Positions 32,481 to 44,191 of a DNA stretch of 64,000 bases are shown here, piece after piece. The DNA lies in contig CM038466.1 of NCBI GenBank assembly GCA_021464415.1, forward strand, positions 35,060,833 to 35,124,832, given 5' to 3'. Numbering within the stretch: the stretch's first letter is position 1; every line of letters begins with the position of its first letter. The position numbers and the translations under genes are program-made. This DNA is from Lonicera japonica. Lineage: Eukaryota; Streptophyta; Magnoliopsida; Dipsacales; Caprifoliaceae. The notes under the pieces were generated by a model. The model ran no database searches. It saw only the letters and a list, made by a program, of their open reading frames with translations, and was not told the DNA's origin.

Positions 32481-33845
32481 ACTAAATGCATATAGTTTTT
32501 TTTTTTACTCGACAGTATACTCCTCCAAATTTTTCCCCGAACAAATGGATTAACTCTGTCAAAGGAGAGTGCAAAAGGATCGAAAACCCCAACTAAATGA
32601 ACCAATAATCTTTTGACACATGAAAATACCATGTTTTTGCTAAAAATTAATAAAGATATTTTTAATAATTGGGAATAGGCGTCAAATTTTAAGTTTTCTT
32701 GCATAATGGCACGGAAATTCTAATGTGGAGCTCCTTTTGGAATAGGCAAAAGGAAAACTAAAGAATAAGAAGGACCTTTATTTATGAAACAAACTTGGCT
32801 TTTCTCTAGGGCTAGGCTAACTGTGCTTCAAGCCTTATTTTCCATGCCAAAAAATTTATTATGACTGCTTCGAAATGTGGTAAAATTATCAATCAAAGAA
32901 ATTATCATGCATCTTCCATCATCATAAGCAGCGGATACATTGAAATCATCAAACTAAAATTTTAAATTTGAATCAAAATGAATGTCCTTCAGGTAAGTCT
33001 TTGCTTTATGTACCAATTCCTATACAAACACTCGGGCGCCCTTATTTTTTATTTTCTTTTTCTTTTTCTCCTTTTAACTTTTGTCATAGAATGAAAATCA
33101 ATTCTGCACATGGTGAGCCAATGCATAGTCCAAAGTGAGTTCTTTAATCAAATTATAGTTCAAATAAGTCCCAAAATCATTATAAAGGGCTCATACAAGA
33201 TATTGGGCCAAAACATTTCTTCATCAAAGTTATCATCCAAAAAATGTAGCTTCAAAGATAAATATCTCCCAAAAAAAAAAAATTCCCCGTGATAAAAAAA
33301 GGACGTTTCAAATCCTTTTTCAAAGTAGGCCAACCCCACTATGGCAAGAAAAATTAGTATGGGAGCAAGGAAACTATTGCTAATTAAAATTTTGTCGGAG
33401 TCAAAGAACATAGTTTTAGAAAAAGTGGGAAACAAAGAAAATGGGCTTAGAGCTGGCCAAGAAATGACTTGGGGATGACAAAATTTTAAACCACTCTAAC
33501 TCGAATGGGGCACGAGTTTTTAAACCAGGTCAGGTTTTCCAAATTGAAACTCTCAAACAATGTTGGGTCGGGTTTGAGATACGTAATATAAATCTCTTTG
33601 ACCCACTTTGATTTGAATATATTGCTTTTTTTAATATCCTTACAATTACTTTAATTGCACTTGGGTGTGCGGGTTGATGTAAGTTGGAACCGGTTCGGGT
33701 TTAACTGCACTAGCAAGCAGGAACGGCTCGGGTTTTCAAATGAAAACCCTATCCTTGGTTGGTCAAGTTCAGTTCAGACATATTTAGGCCCAAACTCGCC
33801 CCAAATCCGTTGTTATCTACCAGTATCCAACAAGTTGGACCTAGC
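32481..33845. other. Intergenic with a GC-tract repeat
   Basis: Bases 33,470-33,830 (TTGGGGATGACAAA, GAATGGGGCACGAG, AACTCGCCCCAAATCC) belong to the dispersed hAT-like text. A (T)8-rich run and short open frames near 33,110-33,430 on both strands show no domain. No gene called. Confidence 0.4.
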
Positions 33846-34170
33846 TAATAGGTTCACTAGTGAGGGATTAGAGCAGAAAGGGGAGTTGATAGTGGACTAG
33901 CTGCTATTGTACCAAGAAATGGATCTGAATTGGACCCACAAAATTTGCAAAGGTGCAAAGATTGTTTGAATTGAATTCAGGCCCAAGGAGTAGTCCAACC
34001 CATTGTTTGAAAAATAAAATAGAGCTAGCACAGCCTAAGACATTAAAGAATTCCACATATCAATTTCATTTCCTGTCTCGAGCAATAAGAAAGTTTAAAT
34101 TTTAATTTTTTCATTATTATCATTTTAAAAGGCAAGCGGCTAGATGATAGCTAATTTAGAATTTATAATT
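33846..34170. repeat. Duplicated block, copy 3
   Basis: High-identity direct repeat of 32,125-32,480 at a distance of about 1.7 kb; both copies end with (A/G)GCAAGC(A/G)GCT(G/A)(A/G)ATGAT(G/A)GCTAATTTA. Recent local duplication is likely. Confidence 0.8.
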
Positions 34171-34539
34171 TAAGGGATCAAAACAAAGGCATATTTTATT
34201 TTATTTTGACATAAAAGTAATTAACAAAAGAGTTATTTGGCCTTTAACCTCCATATTTTATTTTATTTTATTTTTGGTTCTATGCCACTGGTGTTCGGGT
34301 CAACTTTTATGCACCTTGATTAATTCCCTTCATGGAAGGTGCCAATCGTTGGCTATCAAAGATTTTGCACATGCTGAGACTCGACATGAGGAAACTCTCA
34401 GTCGAACTCGGTTTTTTAAACCCAGAGTGGCTAGCCATTGAGCCACTCTATTGTGGTTTAGCCTCGTTATTATACCAAAACTGACTTTGGCACACAAAGT
34501 TCTACTTATTATAGGTTAAGCTTCCATTTGCATGGTTTT
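34171..34539. other. Intergenic repeat-like text
   Basis: GTGTTCGGGTCAACTTTTATG, CTCGACATGAGGAAACTCTC and GAGTGGCTAGCCATTGAGCC read like an old dispersed repeat, but ends were not found. The solo LTR that follows inserted at its right edge. Confidence 0.35.
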
Positions 34540-35986
34540 TGTTGGTCGGATTTCAACCCTAGAGGGGGGTGAATAGGGTTTAAAAACTTTAATGCGGAAT
34601 TAAAAACTATTTCAAAAAGTTTAAGTAAAACAAATTTACTAAACAAGTTTATCAAGGAATGCAAGCAATAAATAAACAAACAATCTCAAAACAATTAATA
34701 ATGTAGCAAGTAAATAAAGAGATTGAGTAAGAAAGATTGAACCGATTTGAAGTCCAAGGCTTTTTGTCCACACGGTTTTGGTTTACCAAACCATAATCCG
34801 CGCTCGGTTAGTTTCCCGAGAATTTTCACTAAACTCAATATCCTTCCGGGTGAAGATCAAACCACTACAAGTGTATCCTCTCACACACTCTTTACAAATA
34901 TTGCTAGACCACAATATTCACACAAGAAACTCTCTCTTGCTAACCTTGTGAGATTTACCTCTCACAATTTTTAAACAAGAATTTACCTTCTTGTTTTTTC
35001 TATGAGATTTACCTCTCACAATTTAATACAAATTGTTTGGTGACTCACACCAATGAATAAAAACTTTCAAGTGTTTGAAGAATACAATTTAAGCTCACAC
35101 TAGAGTTATCAAGATTGATCAATAAGTTTAAGCTCAAATATGATGAATATGATCAATGTATTAGCTTGAATACTTGAATAATGAGGATATATGAAAAATG
35201 AGTTTGTATGATCATTCAAGTGTGTAAAAACATGTCTAAGACCTCATATATATAGCTTGCAAAAGGATATGGCCGTTTGAAGTGGTTACAAGAAGTTATG
35301 GGACAAAACTAGACATTTACCAACTCTCCAACGGCTAAATTTTGCAATGTAGTCGACTACATGGTGTAGTCGACTCACCAATTAATTAGGTTCAATTCAA
35401 ACTTTGATTTTGAAAGCTTGGGGAGTGTTCTAGAGGTTATTCTAAGCATGTTGGAGTTGGTTTTGAACATTAAAACAACCAGATAGATTATATATGATTT
35501 TTACAAGAAAACCGGTTTATGAGAAACTACTTTGCAAAATAGGTTCAATTCAAACTTTGATTTTGAAAGTAGTTTGAATGCAATGAATGATACATTATCA
35601 TGTTTGAGCTTAGTTTGTGATCAATGATAATAACTTTACATAAAGCTAAACGCTCACTCATGAAACAAGTTTACCATTCTTCAAAGTGCTTGGGCTAGTT
35701 TCTTTGTTCTTCACTTGAATTCTTGTCTTGAAGCTTTTGATCCTTGTTCTTATGTGCTTCATGAAATGCATTGATGAGATTGATCTTCTTTGACTCCTTG
35801 TCCAATGCTTTTGTTGACTTGATCGGATATTGATAGAATGATCCTTGTCAAACTTTCTTTGAGCAGCCATGCTATTCTTGATTTTCCAAATAAGAAAGCT
35901 ATAATCTTAAATTAAGAACATGTTAAATTACACATGATTGATTTATTGTTATTATCAAAATAAGATTAAGACCTACAAGGTCAACA
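34540..35986 (-). repeat. Solo LTR, family A, minus orientation
   Basis: 1,447 bp, plus-strand ends TGTTGGTCGGATTTC and CTACAAGGTCAACA, flanked by GTTTT on both sides (34,535-34,539; 35,987-35,991). Reverse-complement relative of 25,356-26,706: both start TGTTGAC and end in the CACCCCC-TCTAGGG motif. Open frames inside (34,747-34,974; 35,658-35,870) lack domains. Confidence 0.88.
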
Positions 35987-36349
35987 GTTTTCGTTCATCG
36001 AATACTTAAATCGTTATGTCACTTATACTTTTTAATTAGAAAATAATTCCAAGTAGTTGTGGATACCAAAAATGGACATCTACAAATCATCTTCAACATG
36101 GACTGTGTGTGGTCAATATCCATAGAAGAAGATAGTTTCTTTACTAATTTTGAGTAGCTACTACTTTCGTCCAAAATAATGTCACTTTCATGTGGCTTAT
36201 TGTAGATCCAACCTTGGTCCTTATTAATTATATTGCCACTGGAATAAAGCAAAAAACAAAAACGTTTGCTTTCCATTATCCACCTTCAACACAATAAGCT
36301 AGTTTTGTTTATTTTCAATGAAAATAACTGAAATCAAAAAAATATGGAG

Positions 36350-36352
<3 letters not shown>
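35987..36352. other. Intergenic DNA
   Basis: An 85-codon open frame on the reverse strand (36,019-36,276) has no recognised domain. Nothing else is supported. Confidence 0.35.
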
Positions 36353-36381
<29 letters not shown>

Positions 36382-36390
36382 CTTCTTCTT

Positions 36391-36473
<83 letters not shown>
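36353..36473. repeat. Compound microsatellite (TTG)n(TTC)n(TTA)n
   Basis: Roughly 10 TTG, 13 TTC and 18 TTA triplets follow one another without interruption. Poly-amino-acid readings on both strands are only the repeat translated. Confidence 0.95.
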
Positions 36474-36474
<1 letters not shown>

Positions 36475-37690
36475 TCCCTGTATTTTCATTTTTTTTGAAT
36501 AGTGAGTGGCAGCGATCATAGAACAATATTTCAACTTTAATTCTCATTACAAAATGTCCCAAAAGATCTATATATAAAAATGTCACTAAAATATAATTTT
36601 AAAATGTTAGAATACTTTTTTTGTAATACTAATATATATTATTACCCGAATTTTAATTGAAAAACTAAATTAAGTTAGGGGTATATGTACATAAATAATA
36701 ACAATGAAATCAAAGAATACATTGTCTATTTCCTAATTAATTTGGGTCAAAGATGACTTCTTATTTGTTATAAACATACACAGCTTGTCTTTTGTTCACC
36801 AAAATGTATGCAGCACCATACTTGAAGAGATAAAAATAGTTTTTCCTTTAGACTAAATTGAGTGTATCCACAACACTCACGGTGAGCACTCAAGTTCATC
36901 TGTTTAATTCTAAAATATATGTATATATATACCTATTAATCCATGTTTGAAAATAACCAAAAATAAATCACAACAAATGAAAAGAATAAGATAATAGCAG
37001 CTAAAAGAACTGCATATATTACCGTTCAACCAGTTATAGTGACAATTTTTATCTTTTTACGAACATGATAAAAATTATCTCAACAAAAGCCAATTCCTCC
37101 ATTCTATTTCTACACAAATAAACATACTCAAGCTAAAATTCTCCCCTAATTAATTTTTTACTTACATTCTAATATTGAGTATATATTTTATATTGCAAAA
37201 GTTTTTGAAATGGTTCCCCCAAGCCACTTGCGAAACTTCTATATATAAAGTTTCATCAATTATTAATCCACCATCCATCACAAACAAACAGCCTAAACCA
37301 ATATCATTGCAATCTAGATCTTACAACATAAATGTCCAATTTATAAATTTTGAAAAGGATAAAATGAAGCAATGAGATCTTACCTTAGATTCGTGATGTA
37401 GAAGGGGAGAGATGGTGCGGGTGGATGGCGGCAAGGGGGAGAAGGTGGGGGTGGACGGCGACAGGGGTAAATGTTGGGGCTACGGCTAATAGCTCTGGAT
37501 GCTGCTGAGGGGGATGGAGAGACGGTGGGGCCGTGGGGCTAGGTGGAAGGAACTGAGGGAAAGAGAGTCAGGCTTACGGCGGCGAGTTGTCACAAATCCG
37601 CGCCGAAAATTAAGAAAAAAGGGATCGAGGAGGGGACGAACCGAGGAGGGAAAGAAAATGACTTAGGTTTATGGAATTTACGGATGATTT
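36474..37690. other. Intergenic DNA with a GC-rich purine segment
   Basis: Bases 37,395-37,560 are G-rich (GGGGGAGAAGGTGGGGGTGG, GGGGGATGGAGAGACGGTGG-like) within AT-rich DNA, possibly the edge of a repeat or of a 5' untranslated region. No coding frame with a domain was found. Confidence 0.4.
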
Positions 37691-37699
37691 GGTTTTTGT

Positions 37700-39569
37700 G
37701 TGAGGAAAAAAGCTAATAATGATTTTACATGTAAAATCGCGTATGGATGTGGCGCTATTGCCACCAGCATGTAAAATCGCCATTGCTAGTGGTGTTTTTA
37801 AGTTGGAAATTTTTTATTTTTTTAAATCGTCACAACCACAGACGTTTTTACCCTTTACCTCATTTTCCCAAATAAATTGAAAAATACCCCATTTATCTAA
37901 ATAAGTTTTATAACTACCCTAGTTAGACAAAAAACTCTTCTCTTTCTCTAACACGTGACCCCTTGTTCTAAAACATCAAACTATTTATAATCTCCTCCCC
38001 TCTTCTTGTAAATTGTTCATCCCGATTAAATTCCAATTAATAACACTGCAAACTATCCATTGGTAAAAGTACCATGCTCCAATCTTCATTTTAAATAAAA
38101 CCAACAACTTAAATTTGTTGTAATAAAATGCTACTACCAGCATTATAAATGAAAATATGTTGCATTAATGGACCACTACAATGGCATAATCATAAAATAT
38201 GTTTAGGAGAGTCATTTAATTAATTTAAAATAAAAATATAAGAAATAAGCATTGCTATTCAGATAAAAAAAACACAATGGACCCCACAAAAATATGCCAC
38301 GTCGTCTTGAGGTGGAAGGGCAACACCCATGTGGCATTTTGCAGAGCGATATAACGGAAATAAATATTGTTGTAGTAAAATATATTGCTGTGTAACGCCA
38401 CCATTAGACGGTTACGGTGAATGAGACCCAACATAGTCATTGTAGCCTTCACAAAGAATATAATAAGGAAAAATGATGGAAAAAATCAAATAATATTGTT
38501 AAAGAATATGAACACCACTTCTAGATGCCATGAAATGTTGGTCAATATAAATATGCCACAACCTCTAAATGCCACCAACCACCATGAAGTGTAGTGTCTG
38601 TCAACACATGCACATGTATGTAGGAGCAAATTGTCAACACTCTTTATCATTCATGTATATATATAAACTTAGGCTACTTGTAATAAACACGTCAAACAAT
38701 AATACAACCTCGTCAAGTGTAACCTGGACTAAGCATATCAAATTAGCTAGTATTCTCGTAAACCAAACATCAAATATATATATATATATATATTACCTTG
38801 GTGTAGATCTAAATCTCCTTCTGCTGAGAAATGGATGATTGAATTTTTCTTCTAATACCATGTGGAGAACTAAAAAGAGAGAGAAAAAGATTATTGTATT
38901 ATTCTTTGATGTGTTTATTACAAGTAGCCTAAGTTTATATATGTACATGAATGATAAAGAGTATGTTGACAATTTGCGCCAACATACATGTGCATGTATC
39001 GACAAACACTTCATGATGGTTGAAGGCATCTAGAAGTGGTGGCATATTTATGTTGACCAACGCTTCATCTAAAAGTGGTGGTTGGTGGCATCTAGAAGTG
39101 GTGTTCATATTTTTTAACAATATAATTTGATTTTTTCCATTATTTTTTTCTTTATTATATTTTTGTGAATGCTACAATGGCTGTGTTGGGTCCCGCTCAC
39201 CGTAGCCGTTTAATTGCGGTGTTACACAGCAACATATTTTACTACAACAATCTTTATCTCCATCATACCGCTCTGCAAAATGCCACACAGGCATACAATG
39301 CAACTCTCGTTGCCCTTCCACCTCAAGAGGACGTGGCTTCGGCTATGACGATGCTGCTCGACAGCATTGGAACATGTCAAATAGTATGAAAAAAAGTCGC
39401 GGCAAATATACAAGTCTCACAGTCTTTTAGGAACGCGATTCTGAGTCGGTTGTGTTATACCCGACAAAACATATAGTAGCTGTAGCGTCGAACTAGTACA
39501 TTTGCGCCATTCCATGCGCATTTTCCACACCACGATCTGGGTGCACCAGCAGGCCTTGGGTGAGGGTAA

Positions 39570-39642
<73 letters not shown>

Positions 39643-39976
39643 GTTATTCCAAAATGTAATTCCGTATACGAGTTATAGAACCAAATATAGTATTAACATC
39701 AGCATGGAATATCCCAGTATTAGTACTACATGAATCAAACAGATATTAGGATTAATAGTCCAATACTATTAATACTGGTATTATTAATCCCACTGACCCT
39801 AATACTTGAATTAAACAAAGCCTTAATTTACTAATTCTCTTTCTCTGATTATACATTGAGAATTAAAAAAAAAATCTCTATAGTGTAAATAATGGGATTT
39901 GTAGTCTTGCACTTTGCGATGATAACAAAGTTTTTTACTTGTGTTATGTATAAATTTTTTTTAAAAAAAATGCTTT

Positions 39977-40013
<37 letters not shown>

Positions 40014-40390
40014 AACACATGTATCGTGCTTTACGTAAAATATGATTTATTTTAATTTGTCGGAGGTTGTTGGATAAAATCACTATCAATTCAAATAACC
40101 ATCATTCTCTTTCAAGTTTTTTTGTCAAACTAGGATAGTTATAAAACTTATTTAGGTAAACCGGATACTTTTCAACTTATTTGAAAAAATGGGGTAAAGG
40201 GTAAAAACGTCAGTGCAAGTGGCAGTTTTAAAGATAAAAACGTCTATGGTAGTGACAATTTAAAAAAAATAAAAAAATTACCCAACGTAAAATTGCCATT
40301 GCTATTGGCGTTTTTACACGTAAAATCGTCGGTGGCAATAGCGATTTTACAAGTAAAAACGCCACTGGCACTAGCATTTTTATTATGAAT
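37700..40390. repeat. Large imperfect inverted repeat
   Basis: Two nested arm pairs. Outer: 37,720-37,940 pairs with 40,120-40,390 (GTTTTACATG..., GGTAAAGGGTAAAAACGTC..., CTAGGGTAGTTATAAAACTTATTTAG). Inner: 38,295-38,720 pairs with 38,905-39,355; CTTGAGGTGGAAGGGCAAC, TGTGGCATTTTGCAGAGCG and AACACCACTTCTAGATGCCA recur in reverse complement. The loop is about 38,721-38,904. Sequence between outer and inner arms is unequal in length (about 350 and 760 bp), partly through the microsatellite at 39,569. The type of element is unknown. Confidence 0.75.
39569..39643. repeat. (ATT)n microsatellite
   Basis: Uninterrupted ATT triplets, about 24 units, inside the right side of the large inverted repeat. 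Confidence 0.92.
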
Positions 40391-41968
40391 ATTTTTTTTT
40401 GTTCTTTAATTTTTGTTTCTTTGCTTGATTTTTTTTAAATATGTTTTTTCCATACATTTTCTTTACTTGATTTTCCTTTTTTTTTTTCTTTTAAATTATT
40501 TTTTTTAAAAATTTGCTTGGTTCGTTTTATTAAAAATTAAATTTTTCGTTTAAAGTTATGGCATTTAAATTACAAATAAAACTATTAGTGAGTAAGTGAG
40601 TGAGAGTTTATTGTGTGTAAATTGTTGGTATAAGAGTTTTATCTTTGAATTCTTGATCTTAAAGTGTGTATAAAATTTATCTAATGATGTACAATGCCTA
40701 TTACAATATGTATATTTTATAATATAGATTGATTTGCATTAAATTGTTCAGTACAAATAAGCAAATATTTTTTAATAATTAAAATTTAACATAACTTAAA
40801 AAAGGTACAAGAAAAAATTAAACATTTAGATAAACTCATTACACATAATAGAGATTTAAAACGAACATAAACATATCTGTCATACATTAGATGGAGAAAC
40901 TTAAACATCTATCTAATAAACATAAGAAAGAAGAAGACGTAATATAATATAAGAAAAACGTAATAATAAAACCCATTATTTCAATCAATTTTCAGTTGCA
41001 TCTGGACTCGTTGCCATTTGTTCAGTATTGTATTCAACACCTGTATTCAACGACTCTGCTCTCCATATTGCAGTTTGCCATTTCGGAATTCGAATGTTTA
41101 GAAATGCAACTCTAAACATTCGTATTTCGAAATCGAAAACTGCAACTATTAATTTGGGAGGATTACTTCCTCGGGATTCGTAAAAGAGGGGTATAATATT
41201 TATCAAGATTACACCTTTTCAATTGTTCTGTTTATAATTAAAAGGCAAGTAAGGAGGGAGAACGGAAGAAAGTAAATTGCCTTAGCTGCCATAACGACCC
41301 CACCCCCTACTCTAGCTGAGAAGCATCCTCCACCCACTTCCCTAATTACTGCTTCAATGAATACTTTCTCTTCTGCAAGTTAGGAAGTGATAAATCACGT
41401 TATATTTTGCTTATAAAACCTGCAAAACGAAAAAGAAAGGAAATAAAATTAATTTTTTATTGTTGATTTCTTTAGAAGTTGTTTAGGTCTTATTTCACAT
41501 CGTTTTAGATACGTATACACCAAAGCTATGTCCATCTGACATGTATTTAGAAACTCATTCTTATATTGGCTTTTATTAATTTGTATATACTTTTAGTGGA
41601 AAACCTTGTAATCCAATTTCATTAAATGTCTACCTCTTGCAAAATAACTAGTTTGTCAATTTGACCCGAGTGAGGATGATTTCGATTCAGTAAAGGAAAA
41701 CACTGTTCCTCTTGTATTTTTAGCTTATATTTGGAGCAAAAGAAAAATGTTTGCTATATTGTCATGGCAAGCATATTTATTGATGCTAAAAGTTTGGCAT
41801 TAGAAGAGGGGGTTCGGTGATAGATTTGCTACTAAATTTGCATGTACTTTGTTCATGAATATGATGTTTGCACGAGTCTTTTTAACATGTTACCATGAAA
41901 AGTACTTCCAATTATTTTTGTAGTCTTTCTTCCTATTCGTCGCTCGGTATCTTATTTCTTTATGTTTA
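40391..41968. other. Intergenic DNA with a small hairpin
   Basis: No gene recognised. Bases 41,070-41,147 fold into an imperfect stem: CGAATGTTTAGA pairs with TCTAAACATTCG around the loop AATGCAAC, and outer ATTTCGGAATT pairs with TATTTCGAAAT. A 73-codon frame on the reverse strand across it has no domain. Confidence 0.4.
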
Positions 41969-42192
41969 TATTAGATTAATCCCACAAAATTAGGAGATTG
42001 TTACAAAATCAGCATTAATCACGCCCTCAAACCACATTTGAATTTGAATCTAGCTAAAGTTTATGATCAGTTTTGATTTTGTAATTACTAGAATTTTACT
42101 CTTGTAAATGCTCCCAGTAATTATGGCTAGACTTTGCCTTATATATTGTACATAATACAACTCAATGTAATCAAGGAAAATACATTTTAACA
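41969..42192 (+). repeat. 5' LTR of the copia element
   Basis: 224 bp. The opening TG is TA here; the 3' LTR has TGTTAGATTAAT. Short LTRs fit a small copia lineage. Confidence 0.85.
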
Positions 42193-42204
42193 TAGTATCA
42201 GACT
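42193..42204 (+). other. Copia primer binding site (mutated)
   Basis: TAGTATCAGACT directly after the LTR; the usual initiator-tRNA-Met site reads TGGTATCAGAGC. Two mismatches, including a G-to-A change. Confidence 0.7.
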
Positions 42205-42329
42205 AGGTTTTTGGAACTTCCTTGTCTTTGTCTCTCTTTCCCTTCCTATTATGTGTATGTTTCTTATTCATTTCCTTTCTCTATTCTCCTCCTCTCGTCC
42301 TCTCATCCTCTCATCCATTCTCTTTCTTC

Positions 42330-43094
42330 ATGGCCGAATCATCTTCCTTAACCTCAATAACCCAAAACATATCATAATTCGTTAAGCTAAATGAGACCAC
42401 TTACCTGGTATGGCTTCGCCAGATTAAGCCCTTTCTCAATGGTGCGAAGCTCATAGGCTATGTCGATGGGTCAATACCAGAACCCAGTGCCACAATCAGG
42501 TCTACATCAAGTGAAGGCAAAGTAGCTAACATCATCCCAATCCAGAACATGAGAAGTGGTTCACTATCGATCAACAAATAGTCAACATACGCACCTCATC
42601 ACTCACCGAAAATGTTGCTCGCCACTATTGGCTTTTATACATCCAAGGCAATTTGGGATTGCCTCACAAATCACTTTTCTCATTAGTCAGTAGCTACGAA
42701 AACAAGCTTGAAACTTCAGTTCTTCGATCTTCAAAAGGGATCACAATCTGTTGATGCATATCTCCAACAAGCTAAGTCTATTGCTGATTCCTTAGCTTCT
42801 ATTAATCAACCTGTTGCTGATTCTGATCTAGTAGTTGCTATGCTTCATGGCCTTGGCCTGGAATATTTAGTGTTGCGCACTGCTCTCACAACCCAAAGGC
42901 TACCTGATTTTTTAGAACTTCGTGCAAGAAATTTTGCTTTTAATGCTCAGAATCGACCTCCTATTGAACATGGATTTGCCACTGCATTGTTTAATCAAAG
43001 CTCCTCATTTTCATGCCATGAGAATCACTCCTCTGCTGGGCAATCATTTAATTCTGGCTGCAATTTTTCCTCATATGGTTGGAATTTCAATTAG
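42330..43094 (+). pseudogene. gag: Copia gag pseudogene
   Basis: Starts ATG 42,330 (MAESSSLTSITQN). The motif LNETTYLVWLRQIKPFLNGAKL is the N-terminal UBN2/retrotran-gag signature, and FDLQKGSQSVDAYLQQAKSI (42,723-42,782) with AMLHGLGLEY is the gag core. TAA at 42,375 and a frame change near 42,530 disable it. No CCHC zinc knuckle is clear. Confidence 0.85.
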
Positions 43095-43339
43095 CGACTA
43101 CGTTCTTCTTTTCCCTAAAAACATGTAGTTGTTTTCCCCAATATCAGTTCGCAACATTCCAATTAGCTACATCTCCTTCTCACGCGATACAATATATGCC
43201 AGACCCTTTTTCCTTTCCTGCATGAGCCTCCTGCACTGGGTCTAAAAGCATTTTGGGCCTAGTTCCTCAATGGTGCCCAAATTGTCATTTAAATCAGCAC
43301 GGGCGAAACCAATGCCCTTACTGATAGTTTGGCCCATCT

Positions 43340-44191
43340 ACTGTTGGACCATTTTCTATAGCCCATTTTGTCACTGATTTGAATTGGTACCTGGATACTG
43401 GAGCGACTGATCACATGACTGCCATGCCCGTCAATAATCCACAGATTTATGGTAGACCTCACAATGTTTATATGGGAAATGGGGAATCAATGCCCGTTTC
43501 TCATATCAAAAACCTTTCTTTGTCATTAGGCTCCTTCAATTTTTCCTTACCCAATGTCTTTTCATATTCCTTCAATTCGTAAAAACCTTTTTTTTATAGC
43601 TTGTTTCACTAAAGATAATCTCGTTTTTTTTCTTTCTTTTTTTTTTTTGCTTCCAATTTTTATCAAATTTATTGCTTACGAATTGGTCATCTCTTATTTC
43701 AGGGCCCTTGTAAGGACGGTTTATACGCCCTCAAATTGTTTGCCATATCCGGTTCTCCTCAAGCTCTTGCCTCCATCCACTATTCAGTTTGGCATAATCA
43801 TTTGGGCCATCCGTCCTCCAACGTTCTAGCTCGTTTAAGTTCTACTATCAATTCAAAATTATCATGTAATTCTTTTTGTTGCGAGTGTGCACTTAGTAAA
43901 TCTCATCAATTACCATTCAATTTAAATAAAGAGACTATAAATACTCCGCTTTATAATATTCATAGTGATGTTTGCCAATCGCCCACTACTTCTGTTATTG
44001 GATTTAAGTATTATGTGCTTTTCACTGATGAATTCTCTCGTTATATTTGAATTTATCCCACGCGCCGTAAAAATGAAGTTCTCACTCATTTTCAAACATT
44101 GGTTGCAATGATTAAAAATATTTTTACCTCTACTGTTAAATATCTTCAGAGTGACAATGGGACGGAATACATCAATAATGCCTTCTCTCAC
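43340..44191 (+). pseudogene. Copia protease and N-terminal integrase
   Basis: Protease motif WYLDTGATDHMT (active Asp 43,394). Pre-integrase HNHLGHPSSNVL...CCEC from 43,793 is the zinc-binding part; integrase core follows with HSDVCQSPTTS (first Asp near 43,967) and QSDNGTEY (second Asp 44,153). Frame breaks occur near 43,555-43,740 (a T-rich stretch) and a TGA at 44,048. The domain is cut at 44,191 by the nested element and resumes at 49,995. Confidence 0.88.

Noticed and set aside
36318..36534. Poly-Cys/Ser/Tyr and poly-Asn/Lys frames on both strands
   Set aside because: Translated compound microsatellite.
38569..39413. Short frames in the large inverted repeat
   Set aside because: Mirror-image readings of the two arms without a domain.
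40985..41206. 73-codon reverse-strand frame
   Set aside because: No recognised domain; covers the hairpin, whose symmetry can keep frames open.
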